A DNA stretch of 64,000 nt, from the NCBI GenBank assembly GCA_019426215.1, contig CM033396.1, positions 36,508,503-36,572,502 of the forward strand, in the 5' to 3' direction. Of this stretch, positions 1 through 12,539 are shown one piece after another (the stretch's first letter is position 1; each line of letters starts with the position of its first letter). A program made the translations under genes and the position numbers. The DNA is from Buddleja alternifolia. Lineage: Eukaryota > Streptophyta > Magnoliopsida > Lamiales > Scrophulariaceae. The notes below the pieces were generated by a model that worked only from the letters and a program-made list of their open reading frames with translations, was not told the DNA's origin and made no database searches.

Positions 1-849
1 ATATTTCACTAAGAAAGGTTCAAAGCCAAAAGTTACCTCTTCTGATGCTATAGTTTTTCACCCGAACTCTCAATGTGTCTACATATGTTAATTTCATTCG
101 TGTGGGGGATTGTTGAAAATCGGATGCAAATAAAGTACGAGTGACGTACTTATGGTAACAAATTCGAATAACACGTGTGCATTTCGAATTTCTCTAATCC
201 GAGTTTGGATGAATGAGAAATTAAATGTTGAAGTTGTGGTTTAAAATCTGTGGGTTTACCGTGAATTTCTTCTGATCCAATCGTGTAAAACGAGGAGGAA
301 TTAAAGATACTACCCATTACGATCGATGGCCACGATCGTACGAGCTGTATTTTAACACACATGTGATTGGTCGTTTTTATGACAGTTAAAATCTGTTTGG
401 TCATTACATGTGAGTCATTAATGATTTTATATGAGTCATTGATCACATCACATGTGAGTCATTAAAGTGAGTTTAATGACTCTTATGCCCCTCTTAATCC
501 CTATATAAACCCCCCTTGGGTATTCATTTTCTTAAGAGCGAATAACAATTCCTCTTCATTCATATTCATTCTTTGAGTTTTGTTATTCCGGGAATAATGA
601 AATCAAGAGTTGAATTATGTTATTATTGAGAGTTCGAAACATGATTTCGTTCGTGGGTCTCGGTTTTGAAGTGGTTCAATCCCGAGAAAAATCGTTGTAT
701 CTTGGGACACAAATTGCAGGAACCCGTACCACCAATAGCAGGGCTATAGCGGGGCAATATTGTGTTAAGGATAGAGAGTTCAACTCTCGTCTCGATTCAG
801 ATTTTGCATATCCATTTTATCACAATCAAATTATTCATTTTAACCAACA
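1..849 (+). mobile_element. 3' end of a Ty1/Copia LTR retrotransposon (internal tail, polypurine tract, 3' LTR)
   Basis: Positions 1-110 are the tail of the internal region and end in a purine-rich tract (GTGTGGGGGAT, about 100-110), the usual primer for plus-strand DNA synthesis. The LTR begins directly after it with TGTTG at 111 and most plausibly ends with CAACA at 849, giving 739 bp with matching TG...CA ends. A TATA-like TATATAAA sits at about 503-509, as expected inside an LTR promoter. Several blocks (the stretch around TATCTTGGGACACAAA, and TATTGTGTTAAG) also occur in the LTRs of the Copia element at 30711-43213, so the two are related. The 5' part of the element lies outside the window. 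The short reading frame inside the LTR (617-865) is not a gene. Confidence 0.75.
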
Positions 850-2634
850 AATTAAACTTAATTAAGCAAAGTTTGGTTTAAGTTATTTATGCTCTTGTCC
901 ACCCAGAAATACATGTACCAATTATAAAATTTACTGAAAATGTATTTTAAAACGTGACATGTTTTTAGTTGAGAGTTTATCTTGTACAAGTAATAAACAA
1001 AACAATCTCAAGTTTCCAAGTAAATTGGTCTCACTTACGAAATCATAACTGGCTATTTTGTCCACACAAATCCTTCGATTGGCCACAGGGCGGAGCCAAA
1101 ATTTGGGGTTTGGGGGACGAATAGAAAAAAAGGGTCAAAACTTAATATTTTTGGTTTTTTTGGAAAGGGCAAAATTTCAAAAATTTATAGACAAAAAAAT
1201 AGTATTGCTCAAACTGAGTTAGCTATTAGCAAATCCATCTATTATTCGAGTTTGATCCAATTTAACCTGACTCACTAGTTGGGGAGAGTTTAGTAAGGGA
1301 TTCATCGGTTCGGTTTGGATCGATCGAAAATCGAATAGAAATTTTAGACCAAAAACCCAACCCAAAATGCTCGGTTTCGGTCACATTTTCCGGGGAAAAA
1401 AGACTGGCCGAATTTGAAATCTTAAAACTTGAGTAGGAGTGGATGCCCCCCCCCCCCCCCCCCCCCCCCCGCCCCCCCGGTTCCATCTCAGATTGGTCGG
1501 CTTTCGGTTTACTCTTATCTGATTTAACTAAAAAAATATTTGTCAACGGATAACGGTTCAAATTTCCTATAACATTTTAGTGTAACACATTGGTGTTACA
1601 TCAGTACAGGGTCCATCCTTAATCAAAAGCCAAATTGTGCTTTTTTAAAATATATTTAATGTTGCTTATGTACTCTTATATATGCCAATTTTAAATCCGT
1701 TTTTATTGTTTGCACGTTATACTTTTTCATTTTGTTATACATGTATTTTTGTATACTTAAATCTCACAGAAAGCTTTAAGGACCATAGCTTAAAGATCAA
1801 TAAAAAAGCATATCAATGATAAATTTTCAATTGAATCAAATAATCGGCTCACATTGTCAATTATTATTATTAATTTTTTTTTAAATCCCTTCCTTTAGAT
1901 TTGATTTAGAAATAAATGATCCAAATAATTATTATGGAAAATAAAAAATTGAAGGTGGAGAATTCATTCTTGGGGGATTGGGAAGGTTGTGGCAAAGGGC
2001 GGAGAGGAAGAACTTGGGTGGTGATAGCGAGATGGGATTGGAGAGATTGTGGTGTTTAGGGGATTGAGAGCAATCACTGTGGTTGGGGAAGGGGCATGGT
2101 AGACGGACATGTTGGGTGTTACGTGGTGGTTGAGAAAGATGAAGAGAGAAGGAAGAACAGAGAAAATAAAAAGGATGGGCGCATTGCGAGGTGATGCTAG
2201 GGTGGGCGCGATGGTCGCTAAACAAGGGCGCCAACAACAATGGTGAATAGTTATTTGCGATCCATTGTGATAATGTTCTGTGAATATTGTACTGTAATGT
2301 TAGAAAAATAGTCATAAAGTCCTCCTTTTGGTAAAACATTATAAAAACAAAAAAATAAAATAAAAAATTGAAAAATCATAAAGAATTTGATTTTTTTCCC
2401 CAAAAGAATCAGAAAAAAATTGATTTTTAGAAAATACAAAAACAAGAGCTTCCATAAAAAAAAAATCAGAAAAAAATAGTAAAGATTTAGAATTTTTTTG
2501 AAAAAAAAACAAAACAAAAATATAAGAAATAGTAATCTCCACACAACCATAAAACATTTCAAAGAAATAAAAAATACAATATGTCCAACCCCACCCACTA
2601 TTAATAAATAAAATAAAGATATTTAATATGTATC

Positions 2635-2666
<32 letters not shown>

Positions 2667-3826
2667 ATAGTGTAAGAAAATCTACTCCACTATGTAACTA
2701 TTTGAATTTTAAGCTTCGTCCCATCTCTTCTATTTTTTGTTTTCCTTATGATTCCTTCTTCATTATCCACCATCTCTCAAAGCTAGCAATGTTTTTTTGT
2801 CATTTGTGACGTCATAATGCCCACTTTCCTATCCATTTATTTTGTTATCTTAATATTAGATCACTAATTCATCTACCATCATTAGGGCAACTAATTAACT
2901 CTCGAATCGTCACCTCTACCATATACCACAGAACTACAAACATTTTTTTTGAAGCAACGGTGTTTTCATCGAGATTCTGATTCGGATATGTTCTGGACAT
3001 GGACATGGTATCCATATTTTTCTTTTATTTTTCAATTTGGATATGTCATGTGGCGTGTCAGATACGTATCCAGAGAGTATCCAATGGTATCATATCCTTC
3101 AAATATGTGACATTATAGCTAGCCATTTTTAGAAGTATTCGTGCATCATCGATAAAACTTTTTTCATGAGAAGAAGAATAAATCTGATTTGATTAAATAG
3201 AACAAATGAAAGAGATAAAACTGCAATTGTTACAATAGTTACAAATTAGTAAAAGCTAATAACTTCAACTACAGTGTTTCTTTGGTTTTACAATTTTTTC
3301 CAACTTAAGGAGAAAATGAGACTACATCCAAAATGCATATACTCTCAAATATCTTGGGTTATTTGCGTTAAGCTCTTCTGAGGTATTACACTTTGGCAAG
3401 GACGTTCCATAATGAATTAGATTCTGGCTTTCACCATCCCATGCATAAAAAACCATATGTACGACCCTTTTTACCCTTAGTTTTATGTTTTCTCTATTTT
3501 TTATTTCAGTTTTCTTCCTTTTTTTTTTTATTAAATAGAAAAAAGAAGAAGAAACGAATAGAAATTATGCTCATGAATGTTTTTATAATGACTACTTATT
3601 TAATTTTAAAATAGGTATAACAAACAATAAATTAAAGAAAGAATTACTAAAACTCCCCCTAAAATAATTTAGGCAACTCATTGTTTATTTTTACTATTAC
3701 TAGCGGTTGACACATACTCAATGTGCGTGCCTAACATGAAATACATGAAAATAAAAAGAATTTTCGGTAACAAAAATGTATGTTTTGTAAGATCAAACTA
3801 TTCTTAAAAAATAAAGAAGATGGACA
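850..3826. other. AT-rich intergenic region, no gene seen
   Basis: I see no supportable coding region. It holds a run of 25 C followed by G and 7 C (1446-1478), an (AT)n microsatellite at about 2632-2654, and a GGCGGAGCC motif near 1088 that resembles the ends of one hAT MITE family but has no visible partner. The open frames at 1262-1561 and 1932-2598 come from the C-run and from A/T-rich low-complexity sequence. Confidence 0.6.
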
Positions 3827-6556
3827 CACTACAAGAAAATTTGTTTTTGGCAAAGGCCAAAAGCAATGGCCTTTAATCAATAGGTGTTGCGAATAGTCAT
3901 CCACAACGACTTCGCAACGACTTATTAGCCGTTGTACCCGTGAGGGTTGCTAATACTTCCACAACTACTTTTAGCCGTTGCAGCATTGGCAACCCCTATA
4001 ACAACGGCTTCAAAGACATTGTCTAAAAAAGCCAAAATTCTAATTTTAGGCTTTATAGACGGCTAAAAGGCCATTGTGGATAAGCGGTCAACACACTTAT
4101 CCATTACGGCTAATAAGCCTTTGCCAAAGTTATTTCTGATATAATATAATTAAAAAAATTATATAACTAGAAATTACGAAAGAAAGCAAAAATTAATACT
4201 ATTCATTTGCTTCTCACAAAAATACAAAGATCATATCATAAAATAAAACTAATTTTTTATATCTAATAAAATTCACGAAGATTACAATCTACCACAAAAC
4301 AAAGCCAAAATAGCTAATAGAAAACCATAAAAAATAAGCCAACTATTTTTACGCTAACAAAAGCCGACCATTAATCAACAATCTCTTATGCCCACAAAAC
4401 GAGTATCTACTAGGACCGGAAACAAACATCGGTTGGGTGCATAATCATCCTCCCTTATTCAGCCATATTAGGCTCCTATCAACACATATAACCTATACAA
4501 AAATCCGTATTAAAGAAATGAGAGGAATTTAATGGAAGAATACAATATAATCAGGAAAAAGTTCTATATATGAGTTATATTTGTGCAACCTTACCACTTG
4601 AACCACATTCTTTTCCAATTGCAAAGTTTAAACCTGCAAATGAAATCTAGGAATTAGTAACTTGCAGTTCACGAGCCAGAAAATATTCAAATTAGCCCAA
4701 CTAAAATTTCAAGAGTCGAGGTGTTTCTACAATTTAAGATTAAAAAGAGTTTTTCTATACTTTAAGATTAAAAGGAGTTCCACTATGAATAAATATATTC
4801 AATAAATCGTCTATGTACCAGAAAGCTACAAAACTGAAACCTACAAACGACGACAAAATATCGTTTTACATGGATGAGCAAACAATGTTATGTAAGGAAA
4901 CGACAACAGAAACTAAAACATGCACAAATTTATTGAATAAAAGTTGATGATCAGAAACATCAAATACACACAATTTTCAATTCTCCTCCCCACATACACC
5001 TGCACAGCAAATTACTTTTGTTCATTTCCTGTTGCTACAAGATTTAGCTTGCAAATTTCGAACAATGCTTCAGATAATCGAACGCAAACACAAATAAAAA
5101 ATGGTCTAATTAACAAATTCAGTTGGGACAAGTATATTTGAACGAAAGGAGACGTTTTAAATAAATAAATACCCACTCAAAACAACAAAATCAGATATAA
5201 ACACAGAGTCAGATGAAGAAAAACTTACCTACAAAAAATTAATATATTATTATTATTATCCGTCCTCTGTCCTTGCCTGGTGACAATTATTACTACAAAT
5301 ATCTTCAGCACTTCGTAATCTAGCAATAATCAGTAAAACTCAATTGGCTTCACAAAGTTAACTTAAAAACTCTCCCAATCCAATTTAACCCCAGAAAGAA
5401 CGAAATCAAATGAATATATCACCCATTCTAAGAACACGAATATCACAATTACTTTCGAACTCATGTTTGAAGTAAAAGCTACAAACTTTAAAATTAAAAA
5501 TCCAAAAAAAAAAAGTTTATCACCTCAACAGCATTCTTCAACAAGAGATCATCTTCAGGAACTCAAGCCCATTTCGAACTCATACGAATCTGAGATCCAA
5601 AAAAAAGGGATACAAAAATAATATCCATCATGAGATAAGCAATAATGGTTTATTAGAGATAAACCATAAACACAAGTTCTTCTTTCATAAATTTGACTTT
5701 ATATATCTTAAACACTAGCATGTACGTTATATACATATGGTTTAAAAGAACAAGTAATCGATAAAAAAAATGGAACTTTCACACAGAATTAACATGGTAA
5801 TTTGCTGATTTTTTAATCCTTCAGTTTGGTAAATCACTAAATCGAATATTTCTTCAAAAAAACTTCAAGAATTAATTATAAAAACAGTATGGTAAAAACT
5901 GAATCTAAAATCGACATGAATAATGAAAAACTTGCTAAAACTAATGCCAAATATGGAATAGAATTAAACTATAAGTATGTTGCACTAGTATTGTGCCAAA
6001 TATGACAAATATATAAATGTGTAAGTACTCATAGAGGAGTATTTTGTTTACAGTATTTCAGGTGTCACTTGGTTTTGGTAGAAACATTGCTACATGTTCT
6101 TATTTACATATTCGTTCTTTTGTAACTTTATTTTAGGATGAATTGAAGGAGAAATTGGCCAGGATTTATGCATGAATTTCTCTTATAACTGCCCTAGTTC
6201 TAGTGAAGATGATTAGTAATCTCCTTTCTGCATCACTGCATGCAATTTGAGTTGTACTATAGCACCCCTTTAGTTGACAATCTGGAATCATTTCTTACCT
6301 AACTTATGGTAGCCATAATCTTATACCCTTGGAAGTCATATTGCATCACTCTAAACAATAATACAAAAGTCCTAATTGTTCATTTGAAGTAATATCCTTT
6401 TTAATTGCTAAAGGGGAAACACTTCTTAATCGATAAATAAAGAAACAGTACTCGCAATTATATAACAAATCTCTCAACAATAACATCAAAATGCATGACA
6501 ACACAATCATGTTAAATTTCAGTCAAAAAATGAGAAAAAAACAGTAATAATATACT

Positions 6557-6895
6557 CTTATCTAACAACATATGTTTGTCGCGTGCTCGTATAATCACAC
6601 AACATTCCAGCCAAACAACATTTCACCATAATGCATCGCTCCACATATAAAAACAATATTACATAGCAAAATCGCTAGAAAGGAGAAAAACCTAAAAATA
6701 ACTCATATAAATTCACAGATATCAAACTCGTATAATCATGATAAATTTCACTTTATCTAACAACACACATGCTTATCGCGTGCTCGTATAATCACACAGC
6801 ATTCCAATCGAGCAACATTTCACCATAATCCAATTTTTCACATATAAAAATAATATTATAAAAACAACTCATATCGACTCACAGATATCAATTAG
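6557..6895. repeat. Imperfect tandem duplication inside the CACTA element
   Basis: Two copies start near 6557 and 6752, about 195 bp apart. Both contain TATCTAACAACA, then CGCGTGCTCGTATAATCACA, then AACATTTCACCATAAT, and both end near an ACAGATATCA stretch. No coding potential is visible. Confidence 0.7.
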
Positions 6896-7966
6896 GCGTC
6901 AGTAACTACGCGCGGCGCCGACGGTAACTGGAGAGGCGACGATGCTGATATTAATTAGGCTTGAACACAAGAAAAACACCTTCTACCTCCGTATAATCGG
7001 CTTTGTGTGAGATGTGGAAGGCTTGGACAGCTCCAATCTGCCATGAAAGAAAACCTTCAGTCATATACCCGAAAATATCTAAGAAACAGAAACGCAACCG
7101 AAAAACCTATATAAGAACATCAAAAGCAAAAGTAAAAGCCTAATAACAAGTAGACATCTCAAACACTAGTTGAAACCCTAGAATTCAACTCGAAATCAAA
7201 TTGAGCTCGAAATAGCTACAATTACGTCTACATCTCGATCCGTAATCGAATACGACACAAGAAATTCAACGCCGATCGCACAAAAAGCCGCATACGTATA
7301 TTTATCAACAAACAAAATAGAAACCACAGAAGACGCGCACTATATACATATAGGTTGTATGTATATTTAGACAGAGAAACTACCTGAAGAGTGAATGCAA
7401 AAATAGAAATCTGAAATCGACCTAGAATGCGGAAATCGGAAAGAAGATATTCTCCAACTCTGCAGTGGCAGTCGATTCTCAATCCCTAGAACTGGAGAAG
7501 ATATTCTCAATCGGAAAGACTAATTTCAAGCCCTAGAATTTCATGACTAATTTCAAAGGCATTTTGGTGAATGGAAATGGGATATCTATCAGCTTACATC
7601 CAAATCGGGAGTGGGATATTTTTTCTCAAAAAACAAAAAAGGGTTATGTTTTCGGAAATGAATTTTGAGTTTTTTTTTTTGGAATGCGTATTACAGAAAT
7701 TTAAGTGAGAATGTTGACTTAATTTATTTGTTTGGATGTATTTTTAGAATTTGATTGAAAATAGTATAGATGTGATATAAAGTTAATTTTTATTAGGATT
7801 TGATATATGAAATTATTGAGTTGGTTATGAATAGGATGATGATGGGGAAAAGATATTAAAATAATATATTTTTTTTAATAATGTTATGAGTTTGTAATAA
7901 AGGAATATGTATATATGTGTGTATATATATATATATATATACATATACACACATAATATAATATAT

Positions 7967-9040
7967 AGAACTATTACCGCTAATCATCCCACATGTCATG
8001 CAAAAGTGTCACTTTAGTCCCTCTTGTGAAAAAATTATCACTTTCATCCCTCATGTCCATAATTTGTACCCAGATGGTCCTTTTTTCGACATTCCGACCA
8101 GATTTTCCGGCTTCCCACGCGAAAATAGGGTTATTCACGCATATATCATGCGCGTTTTCACGAGAAAATTTATAACTCATTGTAGAAAGCTCGGATTCAT
8201 GAACCGTTTTCTTCCCATGAAACTAGACACATAGGGCTATCCACGTATATATCGCACATAATCAGGAGATATCTAGAACAAAACAGTTTTGTATTAAAAA
8301 ATTAGCTAAAAATCTGTCAGCTGTGCGCGTCTTCACGAGAAAATTCATAACTCATTGTAGAAAGCTCGGATTTATGAACCGTTTTCTTCCCATGAAACTA
8401 GACTCATAGGGCTATCCATAAAGATATCGAACATAATCAAGAGACGTTTATAACAAAGCAGTTTTGTATTAAAAAATTAGCTAAAAATCTGTCGGCTGTG
8501 CAGACAGCTGTGCGCGTCTTCACGAGAAAATTCATAACTCATTGTAGAAAGCTCGGATTCATAAACCGTTTTTTTCACATGAAAGTAGACACATAGGTAT
8601 ATCCACGCATATATCGCACATAATCAGAAGACGTCTAGAACAAAATAGTTTTGTATTAAAAAATTAGCTAAGCATCATTTCCGACAGATTTTTAGCTAAT
8701 TTTTTAATACAAAACTGCTTTGTTCTACTTCTAGACGTCTCCTGATATGTGCGATATATGCGTAGATAGCCCTATGTGTCTAGTTTCATGGGAAGAAAAC
8801 GGTTCATGAATCCGAACTTTTTACAATGAGTTATGAATTTTCTCGTGAAGACGCGCATGATATATGCGTGGATAGCCCTATTTTCGCGTGGGAAGCCGGA
8901 AAATATGGTCGGAATTTCAAAAAAAAGGACCATCTGGGTACAAATTATGGATATGAGGGATGAAAGTGATAATTTTTTCACAAGAGGGGCTAAAGTGACA
9001 CTTTTACGTGACATGGGGGATGATTAGCGTTAATAGTTCT
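7967..9040. mobile_element. Foldback (long terminal inverted repeat) element nested in the CACTA element
   Basis: Both ends carry AGAACTATTA, one intervening base, then CGCTAATCATCCC (from 7967, and inverted ending at 9040). The inverted arms extend about 350 bp each (7967 to about 8320 and about 8687 to 9040). The left arm includes one unit of a tandem array whose units start at about 8150, 8325 and 8512 (175 and 187 bp apart); the other two units form the loop. The arms explain the mirrored open frames seen here. No transposase is present. Long inverted arms fit a Mutator-like or foldback class, but no clear target duplication is visible in the AT-rich flanks, so the class is open. Confidence 0.75.
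8150..8680 (+). repeat. Three tandem units of about 175-187 bp in the foldback element
   Basis: Each unit starts with GCGCGT, then TTCACGAGAAAATT, and continues with AACTCATTGTAGAAAGCTC and a TTTTGTATTAAAAAATTAGC stretch near its end. Units start at 8150, 8325 and 8512. A fourth copy in inverted orientation forms the right arm (about 8687-8860). Confidence 0.75.
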
Positions 9041-9116
9041 AATATATATTATACAAATAGAATGAAAAGACAAAAAAAAAAAAAAAAAGAGGCAGCCAGA
9101 CAGTGGGGGGCGTTCA

Positions 9117-9142
9117 TGGGTTGGGGTGGGGGGGGTGGGGGG
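9117..9142 (+). other. G-rich tract with G-quadruplex potential
   Basis: At least four runs of three or more G, separated by one or two T, occur on the plus strand. It lies inside the CACTA element between the nested foldback element and its right end. No promoter context is visible. Confidence 0.5.
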
Positions 9143-10110
9143 CCCTTCATTTTTAGTTTTTTTTTTGTCACCTGATCACTTCTTTTTAGCTTTAGATTTT
9201 TATCCTTTTTCCATTTCGTGTTTTCTTTTCAATTTTATATTTTAAAAGTTCAAGAAAATTGAATCTTGCTCGTCTATATTTATAATAGTTAGTGTAATTA
9301 TACGGTTCGCATTGAACAAATATAAAAATAGAATGTGGTCCATATATGCAATATTTTATCAAATGTGTAAATATGATTGGAGCATAAGTAGTTCTATATT
9401 TCTTTTTCCATTTACATATAATATTTTATTTCCAATTTGATTGAGGCAAATTTATTTTCATCTTCTTATAATGAGATACTATGATGTTACAAAAAATCTT
9501 TGCTCGAGCTCTAGCCGAGAAATTTGGTGAGACTCGACTCGAGCTCGGCTCGTGGGCAAGCCTATTAAATACCACATTAGTACCAAAATGAAATAATCGA
9601 GATTCAGTCAGTATTTATTTGAATATTGAGAAGCTAAAAAAGTATAATTTAAAATCCAATAAACAGCAAACGAAATTATTAAAATAAAATTATAAATCAA
9701 ACAATATTGTATATACTTTTGGTAAAAGCATGGCCAATTAAGTCTCAATTCAAGTACACATATTATTAAATATATATGAAATATTAAATATTAAATCACA
9801 CAATTTTTTTTAAAAAATTATATATTATTAAATATTATTTAATAATAATAATTGAAATATTTGAAAAATTGAATAGGAATTTTTATTATATAAAATATGA
9901 AAAAGTAAGAAAGATAATTAGTTGGATAGTGAGATAGTGTAATTAATGATAAAATATTGTGAAATGATTGGTTGTTATATAGGGGAATGTGTAGTGTATT
10001 TAAAATTTGACCATTTTCTGTTGAATTTGGTTTGGACTGTGTATTTTCATTTTTTGGTGATTCAAAAAATGAAAATATTTCTTAAATACACAACCATACA
10101 TAGCCTAAAT

Positions 10111-10410
10111 GTTTTAAAAAATATAAAAAATGAAATTCTCGGTCAAAATAAAAAAGAAAAAAAAACTATAATGCGGATATTCACAAATTAAAAAAAAAAG
10201 GAAAAGGTATCCTAAACGGCTTGAGCTGTTGCGGAGCAGTTAAAGATTTTAAAAAATATATAAAATGAAATTCTCAGTCAAAATAAAAAAAGAAAAGAAA
10301 AAACCTATAAGGTGGATACTCACAATTAAAAAACAAAAGAAAAGGAAATGGTATCCTAGACGGTTTGAGCGGTTGTGGAAGAATTAAAAGTTTTAAAAAA
10401 TATATAAAAT
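10111..10410. repeat. Tandem repeat (about 135-147 bp units) near the right end of the CACTA element
   Basis: A unit containing TTTTAAAAAATATA, then AATGAAATTCTC, then GGTATCCTA and an ACGG-TTGAGC motif occurs twice, with a partial third copy. The position just inside the right end fits a subterminal repeat region of a CACTA transposon. Confidence 0.65.
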
Positions 10411-10600
10411 GAAAATACATCCACAACGGTTTTCACGTGCTGATGTGGATATAATAGATAAGTAAACGATAATAACAAGCCGTTGTCAAAAGTTAGACCT
10501 GCGAAAACAGCTCAATTAGCCGTTCACTTTAGCATTTTCAACAATGGTTATATAGTCTATTGTGATAATGACGTGGTAAATATCCATGTTTCTTGTAGTG

Positions 10601-11798
10601 ACATGTGATCAAAGTGTAATTGCATATATGAATTAGAGTTTCTTTTTTTTCCTCCTTATTTGGAGTCTTATAAGGTATATATGAATCACAGTTAAGTAGG
10701 TATAAATATACAATTCAAGAACATACCGTGCTCACATGAATACCAATTGAAGAAATGGAATAATGTGTTTGCTTCACCAACCAAGAATATAACTCACATG
10801 ATAAGGCTCCAATGCGGTGGATTTAATAACCATTGTCGTGAAAACAAAAAATATATTAGAAAATATTAACAAAAGGCCACAGTTATATTGCTTCTTCACT
10901 TTTGCAAGAAATAAATAAACACAACAATTAGATGTTCATATCTTTATTGATCCAGAAGGCGTGTCCTGATCACCATTGGAAATCCTCATCATTGTACCAG
11001 GACTCCCTTCCAATGAATCTCTTATACTCATCTTCTTTTAAAAGTCATTTTGAAATGATTGTTTTCACTAAAAAGTGAAAGACAAAATTTGTGCAGAGGA
11101 TGAGAATTCATAGTTCACATTTATCCGAGGGAAGAAACCGCTGAGAAAGATGTCCGGAACTCTCCCACCCTCTGAATAAGCACTCACTAGGACAAGGTAA
11201 AACTTGAGAGAATTGTTATGCTTTCATTCGCCCCCCGTTCTTCCTCCAGCAAAATTGACTTTGATTGATTGGAACGAACACTACTCTTTTATGTTGCATT
11301 GTGGTTTTAGGGTATGTTTTTTCATACAGTCAATGCACTTCACATGATAAACACTGAATTTTGTCTCATGATTTTCCATTACTAATTCACGCAGTGGAAA
11401 AAAGATATTTGAAGGAATAGAAACAAAGTAGACAATATGCTGGCAAACTGCAAATTATAATTACCATTTCACATATTATGTATTTTTAGGTTTTGATGTG
11501 GATTTTTCTGATTTACATTTCTATCTTCCTAAATTGATTGCAGATAAATCTTCCGACGTTGGAAATTGTTAAACAGTCTTCGGGCGGCAGAGGTAACACT
11601 GTGGTTTATTCAATATAAGTTTAATATATTGTTTGTTACACTTATTTTTAAATAAAAATATCTATTCCTTAGAATAAGGAAAAACTCTCATGAGATTAAA
11701 TTTTATTTATTTTCTATTTAATAAGAAGAAGAAAGGAAAAACAAGGGAATTAGAAAATAGAGAAAAATATAAAATAAGGGTAAATGGAGGTACATCAA

Positions 11799-11840
<42 letters not shown>

Positions 11841-12299
11841 GTGGTGGGCTGCCAATATTTAATACATGAGGGAATGTTCTTACCAAAGCACAATACCTCA
11901 AAAGAAGAGAGAGGTGGATGCAAATAACCCCAATTATCATAGTGGTGAAAACTTCCAAGGTGACAACCCAATGGTATGGTTAATGTTCCCTCTATACATT
12001 GTCATTGGATTAGGTTCCTAAACACGAATCCACTTGCAATAGTCTAACCATATGTAATACAGCAGTAGTGATTGTGTTCAAATTATTGTGCTCTTTGTTG
12101 GGGTTGACTAGTTGTTAGTAGGCAGTTACTATAAATTAATTTGGACATTTCTCAAGGTTGAGAAACTATCATGTTCACGCGAGGTTGCTATACTGGTCGC
12201 CATTCCCTATCTTTCTTTATAAAAGAAAAGTTGTCTTCTAAGACGATGAAACCTTCTTCGAATAGCTCACACATACTGAGAAGGGATTATCAGTTTTAA
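10601..12299. other. Intergenic region between the CACTA element and the membrane-protein remnant
   Basis: No complete gene is supported. A TA/GA microsatellite lies at about 11799-11840. On the minus strand a short open stretch at about 10968-11040 ends in a stop and has a varied, protein-like composition, but I cannot connect it to any other exon or family. Confidence 0.4.
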
Positions 12300-12539
12300 C
12301 TAAAATTCACGAGCGCGTTGTGTCAGCTCATGGGCCCAGTGATAGACGAGGGTAATGGCCGTTCCAACTTGACCCATGAACAATAATAATATAGCCATAT
12401 CGGCCCAGCGTGTATCGACAATATGATCCCAATTACAGTAATAACTGTTGAACCAGCTCCCGCCCGAAAAGACCGGATAGCTCAAGAACAGTCCAGGCCC
12501 GACATGGGCCAAGTGGTTCAGCACAGGCCCGTTTTGATA
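12300..12539 (-). pseudogene. Coding-like fragment, possible terminal exon of a small membrane protein (unidentified)
   Basis: An open minus-strand frame of about 79 codons begins directly after a TAG, which could also serve as a splice acceptor, and ends at a stop at 12300-12302. Counting from the GTG at 12524, residues 41-61 are strongly hydrophobic and flanked by Trp, Arg and His, like a membrane helix; the tail is WAHELTQRAREF. The stretch is clearly less AT-rich than its surroundings and looks like constrained protein, unlike the other frames there. No upstream exon can be placed, because the REC/TSS 3' end begins about 400 bp away on the same strand. I compared it from memory with plastid photosystem and NDH proteins and could not match it. 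A retained exon of a moved gene or an organelle-protein remnant are both possible. Confidence 0.35.

Larger units (their letters stand above)
3827..10600. mobile_element. CACTA (En/Spm-type) DNA transposon, non-autonomous
   Basis: The left end reads CACTACAAGAAAATTTG (from 3827). The right end reads TTTCTTGTAGTG (to 10600), which is the reverse complement of CACTACAAGAAA. The trinucleotide ACA occurs directly outside both ends (3824-3826 and 10601-10603), matching the 3-bp target duplication of CACTA elements. Short motifs around CCGTTG and ACGGC recur near both ends, as expected for subterminal transposase-binding repeats. No long reading frame or transposase similarity is visible in the 6.77 kb, so it is probably mobilised in trans. 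The interior contains a nested foldback element (7967-9040) and two sets of tandem duplications. Confidence 0.85.

Noticed and set aside
1085..1130. GGCGGAGCC motif as the end of a hAT MITE
   Set aside because: It resembles the MITE ends at 50448-50645, but no opposite end or duplication is found nearby.
2251..2598. Open frames of 72-115 codons on the minus strand
   Set aside because: Composition is almost entirely Phe, Leu and Lys from A/T-rich low-complexity DNA; no motif, splice logic or family resemblance.
7980..9027. Mirrored open frames near 8000 and 8800-9027
   Set aside because: They are the two arms of the foldback element read in either direction.
9490..9570. GAGCTCG-rich stretch as a possible SINE or regulatory array
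   Set aside because: Short, without pol III boxes, tail or flanking duplication; not enough to call.
12300..12524. Plastid photosystem (psaA/psaB/psbC) fragment
   Set aside because: I compared the frame from memory with these proteins and found no match, so I kept it as unidentified instead of naming it.
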